Shown piece after piece: positions 11,840 through 23,400 of a stretch of DNA of 64,000 bases (its first letter is position 1; the number at the start of each line of letters is the position of its first letter). This stretch comes from Isoetes taiwanensis (Eukaryota; Streptophyta; Lycopodiopsida; Isoetales; Isoetaceae), in contig JAJEKV010000108.1 of NCBI GenBank assembly GCA_021234155.1, forward strand, positions 2,669,792 through 2,733,791, written 5' to 3'. The notes beneath the pieces are model-generated. The model worked only from the letters and a program-made list of their open reading frames with translations, was not told where the DNA came from and did no database searches. The position numbers and the translations under genes were made by a program.

Positions 11840-13150
11840 GGATGCAGCGGTCATTTTTGCGACAAAAGAAACGAACCCTCACATGAGTGATGCGCACCGC
11901 GCCAGCTAAGGCCAGATTCGCGCCACAGGCGATAATGGACGCGAGCTACTTTGCGGCGTCAGGAAGAATAATACGCCTGAAACTTGGTCTCGGGGTAATG
12001 TCGTGTTTTGATCAGTTGCAGTGATCCCGCGATTAGGGTGGGAAGTTGCCGTCGGAAGCCAAGGACTTCGAAGAGGACGCTGGAGACGAACTATTACGGA
12101 AGGTTTAAGATCAAAGCGTCAGCATGCATCCACTACTCGCGGCATTATTACTTGAGATCCTAGTCAATCACGGCCGAGGGTAAAAATGGCCTCCATGGAA
12201 ACCGTGAGTTGCTAGGTTATTGTAGGGTTTACGTTATGGAAGTCGAGGTTTTATTGATTTACGCGGACATGAATTACAATTTGCGGTTGAAAACCGAACA
12301 ATGGCAAAGCGGCGAAATGGGGTTTGGATTTAAAACCACGGGTATGCTCCTCGAGGAGGCAAATGCAATGCCTCCCTTCGAGAAACGGTTTCCCTATCCG
12401 ACCGGTTGAATTTTCCATTCAAGTAACTTTAGCCCGGCGACCGAAAAATTCAAAGATGCATTAAGGAGGGAGCATATAAAACATAGAAGTGTCGATGATG
12501 GAAGCGATTAGAAAACATGTTGTTTTGTGGATTAGAGGCGTTACAAAGAGCCGGAATGGAGATTTGCGGCTTAAGCCGTAATGGAATTAGAAGCGAAATT
12601 ACCTTAGGGACCAAGTTAAGGTCGTTTTGTAGCAAAAGAAACCGCGGGAACCCTCTACATGGCCCGATGTGCGCAACCGCTAGGAACGGAGTCGATGTCT
12701 GTGAGCGATGTTGGACATGAGGGTGCTGCGATCGAGGGCGAGGGTGGTCTTCGCCACGAGACTTGGTCTCAGGAGGTAATATCGATGTTTACGGTCCGTT
12801 AGCCAGTCGGATCGTAGTTCGGTGGGAGAGTTGCGTCCGTGGCGAGGACCCTCGGAGGAACCTTTGGAGTCGAACTTCTTGGAAAAGGTTTTAGGGTTCG
12901 ATCATCACGAGGCGCAATGCCCTCCCACTACCCATATGCATTGTGCAAGACGGTCAATCGACCGGTATAATATCAAAGCGCCAAACCATTATGCCTTTAC
13001 CCGAGGTTATTGTAGGGGATTTCGTTTGCCGGTAAAATGAAATTAGTTACGCAGGACGACTTTGGTATACGCGAACATGCATCGCGGAGCCATGGCAGCT
13101 TCAAATAACGGACTTTGGATCTGTGGCGATCGATCAGTCAAAATATTTTG
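11840..13150 (-). repeat. Satellite array of about 790-bp units, reverse-oriented part
   Basis: Relative to 13190-15090 these units run in the opposite direction. The landmark GGTTATTGTAGGG is at 12214-12227 and again at 13004-13018, a period of 790 bp, each time followed by the complement of the CTTCGACCTCC landmark or its remnant. Upstream of each landmark lies the complement of the AAAACCTTCGAGAAGAAGTT segment (about 12060-12110 and 12855-12900). Units are moderately diverged and GC-richer than the flanks. Confidence 0.8.
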
Positions 13151-13189
13151 CTTTATAAAATGTGTTCTTGACTTCTAATTGCGACAGCA

Positions 13190-15090
13190 GGCTACATTAT
13201 CAAACTACATTTCGTCAATTTCTATTATACGGTTTTCAAGCTGCGGCAGGCCGTATCTCAAGTGCAGATCAGCTTCGACCTCCGCCGTAAAGAAACCCTG
13301 CAATAACCCCTAGCGCCCACCGAGGGTTTTCGCGATTTTAGAAGAACCATACCAATCGAGATTAGGACGGGGATCATACCTAATGTCGAAATTGTTAAGG
13401 AGGGTGTGTTGAAGCGAAGGCGCTCTAAAACCTTCGAGAAGTTTGACCCAGTCCTCTCTAGAGGTCCACGGCCGCGAACATCTCCCACCAGGCGTGATAC
13501 AAGATACGCCAGCGGTTTCGAAGAAACATCGACATTACCACAGGCCAAAATTTGCGTGAACTACCTAACCGGAAGCACCAAAGTAGCTCATGTCCAACGT
13601 TTGTAGTGTGAATTGCCCTTAGCGGAGGGTGCGGAGATCTGCCAAACGAAGGAGGTTGATGTTTCTTTTGCTACAAAATGGCCGCGTAACTTGGTCCCTA
13701 GGCTAAGGCCCATTTTAGGGGCGTATGGCGAAGTCAAATCTCCATTCGAGGGCCTTTACTACGAGCGACAAAACACTTGGTTTCTACGAAATCATTGCGG
13801 ACGCTTTTCAGGTTTATATGTTCTCGGGGCAGATCTTGAATTTTTGAGCCTACTTCGAAACTTAAAGTTACTTGAATGGAGGAATTATTGTTGGTTGGAT
13901 AAGGAAGCGAGATTCGAGGAGGCATTAACATATTGCCCTCACGAGGAAGGCCGATGGTAAAGGCTTGCTCGGTAAAATCCAAACCATTTGCGTCGATTTC
14001 CTGGCTATACAGTTTCCAAACTGCGGCTTCTAAGAATACATGTCACCAATTACCTTGAATAAAACTTCGACCTCCATAGCGTAAACCCTACAATAACCTA
14101 GCAACCCACGGGGTTTAGCGTTTTTAGGCAGGCCGAGTTGGACGGGATCTTGCACAATGTCATGAGGTAGTGGGAGGCGTTGTGGCCTTGGCGGGCCTAA
14201 AACCTTCGAGAAGAAGTTCGTCCCAAAGGTCCTCTGGGAAGGTCGCGCGGCAACTCCCACCGGGCGTGATGCGACTACATAGCGGACTCGAAACATCGAC
14301 ATTACCACGGAATGAAGTTTGCATTGTTGAGAGACCGCCCTGCTCGGTGGCGCCAAAGTAGCTCATGTCCAACTGCGTTAAGTAGTGAATTGGCCTTAGC
14401 GGAGGTGCGAGAATCTTGCCATGTCGGAGGTTCCGTGTTTCTTTTCGCGCAAAAATGGCCAGGTATAACTTATTTTAGGAGGTCGGCTGGCGTTTCGGAC
14501 GACATGGCGAAGTCAAATCTCCATTCGGGGCTTTTGTACTGCTAGAACGACAACAGTTTTCTACAAAATTATTTTGCCGGGACACTTTCTTGATTTTAAT
14601 ATGTTCTCGGGCGGATCTTAGCGAACTTTTGAGCGCTGCTCGAGGGCAAGTTAGCGAATGGAGAATTCAGCGATGGGATAAGAAATCGATTCGAGGAAGG
14701 GAGGCATTGGCATTTGCCCTCGGTAGGAAAGCATACCGGTGATCAAACCCCGTTTTATTGGTTTCTATTGCTTACGGTTTTCAGCTGCGGCTTCGACCAT
14801 GTCTCGATGCAAGCCCCAGATAAAACTTCGACCTCCATACTTGTCAAACCCTACAATAACCTGGCAACCCGCGGGTTTGCGTTTTTAGGCTCTTCTGCCG
14901 ATGCAGTTGGACGGGATCTTGGATAATGTCATGAGGTAGTGGGAGGCGTTGGCCTTGGTGAACCTAAAACCTTCGGAAAAGAAGTTAGATCCCCAAAGGT
15001 CCTCTTTAGGTCGCAACTGGTGGGCAACTCCCCACCGAGGCCCGTGATACGACTCACGCGGCCTTTTCGAAACATCGACTGCCACGGAGA
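13190..15090 (+). repeat. Satellite array of about 790-bp units, forward part
   Basis: CTTCGACCTCC occurs at 13273, 14065 and 14826 (spacings 792 and 761 bp). Each is followed by CCCTRCAATAACC, then CTAAAACCTTCG, then a GAAACATCGAC segment. Two full units and one truncated unit that ends near 15090. Internal landmarks GTAGCTCATGTCCAAC and TTAGCGGAGG recur in the full units. The small frames over this array on both strands follow the repeat and do not look like genes. Confidence 0.85.
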
Positions 15091-15675
15091 CCACATGGCA
15101 TGTTGGAACCGCATGGCATGTTTGAGCCACTATGGCATCAGTATTAATTACCAGAGCACAGGTGGCAATGTTAAAACCACCTTAATGTTAGGCCCTGGAA
15201 TTGGCATCGAAGTATTAATGTTTGAGTACACTTACCTTGGCATCAATTTGGAGCCTAGGTGGCATGTCGAATTCCCCTGCTGGCATCATTGGAACTGACA
15301 TGGCATGTTTGAAACCACTGCTGGCATGTTAGGAGCCCTAGGTGGCATGTTGACTACGATGGTATGGTTGAATCACAGCAATGTTTGAGCCACGCTGTGG
15401 CATCTTAGAGCCTGGTGGCATGTTGGGATGCGCAGCGTGGTGACTTTAGGTGATGGCGGTACCTGTGGCATGTCACAGGCCACCGCCGGCGTCTGACGGA
15501 TATAACCGTATATTAAAGACCACCTTGGCATCAGCCGAGCTAGGCGGCATGTTGGAGCCCATGTAATGGCATGTTTTGAGCCACGCAGCATGTTAGACCC
15601 TAGGTGGCATGTTGAATACCTGCTGGCATCAACCGAACCCTTATCGTGGCGTATTTGGAGTCCGTAATGTTGAGC
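15091..15675 (+). repeat. Degenerate GGCATGTT minisatellite
   Basis: About 20 or more imperfect copies of a unit near 20-35 bp, with core TGGCATGTT (or GGCATC) followed by GAGCC and CCTAGG or CCAC. It starts directly where the last 790-bp unit stops. Because units vary in length, a dot plot would be needed for the true period. The frames at 14939-15298 (plus) and 15373-15591 (minus) lie in it and are repeat-derived. Confidence 0.85.
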
Positions 15676-18600
15676 GGCTTTGCCAAAATACTTTTGGTTG
15701 CAAATCTTCTCTTAAACAGCCACCATATGTTCATCCTCCATAATATTTAAACTACGCTGAAGGTAGGGTGTTTAGGCCGAGATTATATAGCGCGTCAGTA
15801 AAAATGGTATGTATATCTCATGTCCTTAAAACGTCACGAAGTTGGCGAAATATCTTTATGCTGATGTGCATGGAAAATGACTTTGGCGATCAAATATTGA
15901 TATGCTGACTACTGCTGCCAAAAGTGACACCTTAATGACTACATTTGGCGACAATTACATGGCATGTTTATTTACACTATATTGGCATTCTTACACCTTG
16001 CCGCAGTTAATCTTTCGTCATATTTGTAACTCTCTTTTAGAGACTTTGTATCATTTTGGTTTCAGCAGCCTTCTACGTTTTTCGCGGTATTAACATCCTT
16101 CTGGAACCAGAAGCGATCCTAACCAAGCCACATTGACATCAGCGACTTCAAATGAAGTGCACATTCATCGCCATCTACTTTTGCACAAAACAAAGCGACA
16201 CATGACTACACAAACCGATACAATAAACTTCGGCGTTATCCTTGCGTATATAGGTATGGAATAAATCCCCATCCTCACACTCTAAAATATCGGCTATGCA
16301 AATGGGCTGAACATGTATAACTTATACATGGCCTAATTCTACCATGCATTAATAAGGCGTAACTAAGAGCAACACTAGCAAATTTATCAACATTAGATGC
16401 TCTTTTTTTAGACCAAGCCCCATTCACGATCCACAAGGACGAAAGGCATTACTCTACTTTTATCCTTATTTTCCATCAATTTACAACATTATTGACATTT
16501 CGAAATACACTTACGGCCATCCAAGGTACGCTCCGAAATAAACCCATATTGAACATTTACCCGAGAATGCCTGAAAATTAAGAAACCAAATGGAACGAGG
16601 GATAAGAATTATGAAGCGGCTATTACATATAGCAATTACCATAACAAGATTTATTGCAAAGCTGATAGCGAGGGAGCGGATACCGTTCTCTAAAACCACC
16701 AATTCCATTTTAACATTACAGGATCAAAATTGCATAGAAATAAGAATGAGCGTATCCAACTACCCGGCGGTTTCGATCCTCCCTGGCTGAAACATTTTGC
16801 CTTGGCTTCCTTGATAGATTTGCCTTTGCTTTCAGGGGAATTTGCTGCTTATCCCCAACATTGTATCTCCCACGCGGAAACTTCCAGATCTTTAGGCATA
16901 TTGCTTCTTTCTAAGATAGAACCACCATAAATACATGTATATATACTTACGAAAAACTCCATCCCAAAAGGTTGAAACACGCTTATAGCATTTCACGAAT
17001 CCACTCGCCATCGCCTAGAAACTACTTGCTCCATACCTTTGCACTGAGCATGCTCATTTTAAAGCGACCTCAAATCCCTTATACGAATTTTTAAATCCAT
17101 ACTAATCCCACCTCATGAGCGTGGATTATTATCTGCCAGAACCTTTATTCTTGTGCAAAATTGAAAACACGTAATGGCGAGATACCAAAAGAACCGATCA
17201 ACTCTGAACACAAAAAAAGATTGATTGAGCAATTCATAACATATCGCACACTTCATCTTTAAAGGATTTTGCTATTCAGAAATTTAAGCCTCGCGCTTCT
17301 TTGGTGGTGATTTCAGGCCAATTACAAACCCTATCAATGAAATATACCTTGCTCTTTTAACGCGCTTTGCTTATATTATTAAGGAAACCAACATACGCCC
17401 CAAAAAGCGGCTATGATAATGGCATCTTGAATCGTCAGCGGTTCGGCGATCCAAACCATAGATGCGAACCCTAAACCCGGCATTCTGTTGTTTTCAGTCC
17501 GAAATCCATGGAATTTCGATCACGGGATTAAACAAAGATAGCTGCTTGCTGCAGAAGGTTACGCCGATGTAAGCGTGAAAGTCATGTTTTCATAGTTCTG
17601 TTTTTCACCAAGTTCTTAAGATTAATATTTGTTTACTCTTCGGAAAACGTACTAGAAGGAATATATGTTCCCCATTATGATATTTTTGAGATGCGATTTT
17701 TCAATAAAATTACAAAGCATATGGCATTGCGGCGTCGCCAGTTGTTCCCTAATATCAATGCAAGGAACTTTCATTGAAGGGAGAAAAACTAATTGCTGGC
17801 AAATGCCAAGTCCACCAGCTTTCCAGTGTTACATCATGTGTTTGGAACAATAATGAAAAAAGTCTCTCATTACATTTCGAGCAAAACAACAAGAACATTG
17901 AATGCTCCCTTACATGACCATACTCAAGTGACTTGATGGATTTATCCACTTATGGTGATGATTTATATCACATTTCAATCGCTGTAAAATCTCAGTGGAA
18001 ATATTAACCAAAGTGGCATCGCGCACTAAATGAAGAGCTATTTACGATCTGCCGAGCGGCAATCCTTGTGAGGCTCAATAACATTAGGATAAATTTGTAA
18101 GGGCTGCTTAATTAGCCCTAGCAAAGGGCAAAAAGCCACAAAATTATAAACTACATGCATTGCGAAGAATTGTAATTTCCTTCATTGGATAAAAACAAGG
18201 TGTGTCCCAAAAATAGATTAATTACACAAGGCCACCCCATACAAGTTTATTTAATCAACATCTATGTTCCATATAAATTACACGGCACCCACCATTAAAC
18301 AAGTTCTTTTGGATCCATAATTGTATTTCATATAGATATATGGAGCCACCTTAACAAGTTTTTTCAATCCAAGAATTGTGTTTCATAGATTATCTTGTAT
18401 ACAAAGAAATATCCACGAAGTAGAAGAGGCGAAAAAATGCAAATTTAACACGATGAGTTGATAAAATGCTGTATATGAGGGCGAGTCAAAATCTAAGTAA
18501 CATTCTTAAAAAATTATGCCTTTGGCGCCAGTCAACACGAAATGCATTTAACTGAAGCTTCAAATGTAAAGAGCTTCACGAAGATTTTTTTCTCCCTCTT

Positions 18601-19600
18601 TTTTATACATGAACACAATTTTTGGGATGAAATTCGCCGAAATATGAAAGTAAGTGGCCAGGCAACATTTATGGTAGAGGGTACGGCTTTTAGTCAAACT
18701 ATAACTTTTGTAGATTTAATTTGTAATTCAACGTGATATGTCTCAACAACAAATGAGAATCAAATGGCGTTTGGAAATAATGCGCCCGGAGCTTTACAAA
18801 TGGCGCAAGCTTATTTCTCCGACTATGGCCAAGATGGATGCACAAAGAAACAATTGTCCCTAGATGGACGAGAGCTTAGTTGTTTGTGCTAAAACACTTG
18901 GTGACGTCGATGTAAAAGGTACATTGTCCATACTTTGTAAACTTTACATCATCTCCATTAAACTAACGGTTCACGCACCGCACGTGTATAAACATGTATA
19001 ATATATTTGACCCTTATTGCGCGAGAACACCATCTGATTACCTTTATATTGCGAGAATGTTCTTGGAGAGGTGTTTTGACATCAAGCCGGGAAAAATATA
19101 GATGGATCTACATGAAATTACCAACAAAGATATGCTCGAGTGGGGTAGGGTGAGTTCATATGCAACCAATGATACCTACATTACGGTACCTCAATGAGTC
19201 AAATTGACCATTCAATATTGCCTTGGACATATATTGAGACCATATCCATGAGAACAAGTTTTTTGAGGCTTCTTTTCGGCTTCCTACATATTCGGCATAT
19301 CTTACGTCTAACTTTGATACGTTTCACGACCTATGTACAGCATAAGGGAGGGCGAGTGTAATGTAATAGGTCTGCTTATATGTTAGCATCTGGAATTTTG
19401 CACTCATCTTCAAAATAGATTGGTAATGGCGGTCTTGATCGTCAGAGACGTTTGAGTTTCATATCTATCTGCACCTCTGTTGCGCAGTTAGATCTAGATG
19501 GATTGATCATGATAACTGGGACCTAAGTGCTTCATTCCTTGATGTAAAAGATGTATGATCCCATTATCATTGATTAAGATGAGTCTTAAACAAACCAATC
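15676..19600. other. Intergenic, nothing recognised
   Basis: AT-rich with frames of at most about 66 codons (for example 16590-16790 plus and 17755-17949 minus). None shows a domain, and no element ends were found. Confidence 0.35.
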
Positions 19601-19914
19601 CATCTTTAATTAATGCGCTTTATCAAAGTAGAACGGTGCCTTAAAATGATTGTCTTGCCAAGACCGAAAGCGACTTTGCTTTTTATCATGAACAAGCAAG
19701 CTTTAAAGAAAGATTTAAGCGGGGAGAATAAATCCGGCACCACCATCGGTCTCGGTTTAATTCCGCGATGTTGTTTGTAGGCATCCGGCAATTTGAAATG
19801 AGCACTTGCTTCTGAATGCGCCGACATATGGTAACCATATCATCTCCATACCTGGTGACGGTCACCGCCGGTATTGTGCCTCTTTGAAGGCAAATTACGC
19901 ATGCCGGTTCTTTC

Positions 19915-20490
19915 TTACGCCACAATTGGGCCATCCATGGCTGGAAATAAAATATATCCACCTCTTTGCTGGAATATCCAAAGCCAGGCGGGGATTTTAA
20001 AGCTCTTCAGAAGATCAACTTTCCTGGACGATCCTTCGATCCGATTTTGCTTTGCTTTACTACGTGCTTCCTTATAACCAATACATGTGAATATAATGAT
20101 CTGCTTTTCATAGGCATAAAAGACATAATTCTTGGCCAGCTCCCTTATGCGGCCTAATGGGGAATAGGAAAATTCTTTTGAGGATAGAAAGAATCTGATA
20201 CGATAATCTATTGCAAGCATGTATTCTTCTCTATGTTGCTTTATACCTAGAAGCATGGTATCAAATCGCGAACGGAATATAATATAGATTGTAAACTGGC
20301 ATTTCTCTATCTGATCTAGAAATGGAAACCCGATAAGAAATCGGTGCTTATTCAGGTCAAATAAAATGCCACCGAAGAGCGCAAATGATATACTATGTTT
20401 TAAAAGTAAAGCATATGGGATATTTCTTATTTGCATGTCGGATCTATCGACCGGAAAAGCTAAAATCACAAAGGTGTCATTAAAGGCCAT
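19915..20490 (-). pseudogene. Possible Ty3/gypsy RNase H fragment (longest open frame in the window)
   Basis: A 191-codon frame with no stop, unusual in this window. It starts MAFND, like the AFxxLK start of the gypsy RT-RNase H domain. It continues with LAFPV (usual LxxPD), then FALFGGILFDLNKH at about residues 36-50 (usual A.GGVL.Q), a LDQIEK segment (usual KLxxxExxY), YMLAIDY (usual V.TDH) and IRFFLSS (usual L.FL...). The Asp of TDAS is not visible at its usual place, so this is a weak structural match and not a catalytic domain. Upstream minus-strand sequence to about 21 kb contains a GEATFMF string that could correspond to APATFM of gypsy RT, but the intervening RT is unreadable. A chance open frame in AT-rich DNA remains possible. 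Confidence 0.4.
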
Positions 20491-23400
20491 GGGGGCCTGA
20501 AAATTCAGGCGATAAAGAATACGCGAAGAAACGAAGCGGGAAGGAAATCTTGAGGAATTTCGGGAATCTTGATGATGAAATCGACCCGCGATGGCTTATG
20601 CATGATGCGGTAATGTAAAGAGGTGCGCATCATTACCGGTTTTCCACCGGTAAACATGACCCTGCATACCGTAGTACGTACGAAATTACTATCTTCATGT
20701 CGTAAGATGATAGAATTTGTGGAGGCAAGAAACGAGACCAGCTAAGGCGCAAATCGGTAAAGCGGAGAAAAGTATGATTGAAGCTGGAAAACCTTATCAA
20801 GCGCGCCTTATGGTGGAATGAGTAATAGAAGTAATGACGAATATTGTGGCCAGCCTTGACGAGCATTTTGCAGCGGCTTTGAACATGGTGCATACAAAGA
20901 AGGGTGAATTCCCGTAGAACATGAAGGTTGCTTCACCAAGCTTTTCTTTTGACTCATCAAATATGGCATCTTTGGCCACAAATTACTCGTTTTCTTACTT
21001 CATTAAAATCTAATTTTCTTGCTTGAATCCAAAGCATATAAGAGCCGCTGTTTTCGTCGCGGATGTAAGCCAGAGCAATCCCTACCCGATTTCTTTCCAC
21101 AGTCATTTGGGTTTTCCATACGTACTTGTCCACTGGGACTTCGCCAGTCCATCATCTGCCCGAAGCCAAAACTTTGCTCTTTTCTACCATCTCTTAAATA
21201 CGTAGAAGATCACAGCTTCTTGAATAAGGAGAATCGCGTTATAAGCGAGGACCCGACATAGGTATAAGGTTTTAATTAAGTACGCCACCAACGTGACCGC
21301 CCGGTTCCAGATATTGGTTTTACAGGTCGCAAATTTGGCATATTCCGGGGCTGGCACATGCAAAGGGCCTTTGCCATAAATAAGCAGGGGCTTTTCGGGG
21401 AGCAACCCAAAAATTTAAACCGTATTTTTGGAGCCAGCACCAGCACTTTTCAATGGTGCAACTTCCACCATACCTTGTTTTCCATTTCTTTAGTACCTTA
21501 ATACACCCATACATGTAGCTCCATGCCCCATCAGAAGCGGCGCGCTTTTTCCTGCCCCATTTGTTTTTCCAAGCACCTTGTATTCAGCACGATTTTTAAG
21601 ACACAGCTTGGTGCCAATAGTCAACCACCACTTTGTCCCAATGAGATTCCCGTATAAAATCCATCCATCGTAGCCAATTAAACATGCGGCTTTTTCAGCC
21701 CCATCATATCGAATTTCTTTGTTTATTCTGCTTATTTTCTTTGATGTGGGTCCAGCTCCATATTATCACATCTACCTGCTTAAGCTTTCAAAGGTCCACC
21801 CATGAACAATTTTTTTAGAAATTTATTCAACATATCAAGCCCCATTCAGATTCTCAACTTTCCTCTTCCTTATGAGTCCACCAGCATCTTCTTTTCAAGG
21901 TCCATTTTAAAAGATCATATCACCCTTTCCTCCCATTGTGTCCACATAAAGGCAAACTTTCTATAATCAACCCATTCTTTACATTTTTGTTATTTTGCTT
22001 TCGGTGGAAACAATGGTATTCAATAGATGCCTTTTCTATTTTCAATGGGCCAACAACTCCTCATTCCCAAATCATTGTATTTACACCATCATACTATGGA
22101 TTTAATGGTATGAAGGGTAAACCTTCGAATCTAGCAATTTGTTTTCTACCCAAAGGTGCCCCATTTCCATTCTCAAATTTTAAGATCCATGATTTCTGCC
22201 AGAACTTTTTCAATATGTATCATCCATTTCCATTCTCAATTTGCTTCAATCTTCTTCTTCTTCTCTTCTATGGCTCGCGTGCAAACAACTCCTAGCATAA
22301 GATATCGCCCGGTTAGGTAGTGGATTAACCTTCCATATGAATGCGTGAATGTGATGTATTATTATACGCTATGATAGTGAATCAGATTGGCTGGATTCTT
22401 CAAGCAAAAAACTAAAATAAAAAGGAAACCTTTCCATAGGAATAAGGATGTAGGACCCTCGAGAATGAAGAAGGTCTTCTTGGCGTACTATCACGGGGAA
22501 TAAGTTATTTTGCTTATCACCGGGAAAAGTTCCACTTAAAATTAGATTATTTGATCTTAGTGGACTACATAATATATAGAGATTGTAAGCGATTGGATAA
22601 TTGTACATTTGAATAGTTGTAAAATGTAACAATGGGTCCATCGATACATTATATGGCGCGATTGGGCCAATTCTACAATCAAATAAAATAAATATATGGT
22701 ACGAAATGGGCCATAAATACAATAAAGATGGACCTTCAGTAAAGTAGAGCAGTTATTAGCGATAAATAGTAGCACCGCTGTTAAGAACAAGCGTGGTAGG
22801 GCCTACTATAACATTTGTGCAATATTGCCGAGTTTATCCTACATTGAGTACAATACCACTAGCCAACCATATAAAGACAAAATGTTAGGAATTCAATGAA
22901 GTTCACCGTATTAACTGAGATTGTTTGGCCTTGTTATAGAGCACTCTATACCATCTTGGGAATTAATCCAAAACCATTTACCAAACATGCATGGCATAGG
23001 GCCTTCAGTACACCTCAAGAAAACGGCTTACACCTCCACTAACATGGTTGCTGACAATACTAATACCTCTAAATCTTGCGTACATGGCTACTTCAAATTT
23101 CGCGGTGTGCTAGCAACCTACGTCTATAGATTTGCATGCATGTCCCATAAACAGAAACATAATAATATCAACATACCCTTGTCCATCTCTATAACGGCTT
23201 GCATATAAATTGCAAGCATCCCTAATATACAATTTGGCTATGCAAATGCGTTTCACAATATACCAATGCAGCGGTGTCACATAATTATGATTCCAATGCC
23301 TCCAATAATATCAACAAAGTACCAACGTCATGCTTTTTCAAAGCCCCGGATCAGATCATGTGTGATTGGAATTCACGCGCACTGAAGTGTAACATCTGGT

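Noticed and set aside
13190-15090. Overlapping 60-119-codon frames in the satellite (for example 14939-15298)
   Set aside because: They recur with the repeat period on both strands, change frame between units and show no conserved protein.
21936-22295. 119-codon plus-strand frame rich in Phe and Pro
   Set aside because: The translation reflects a pyrimidine-rich tract; no domain or splice context.
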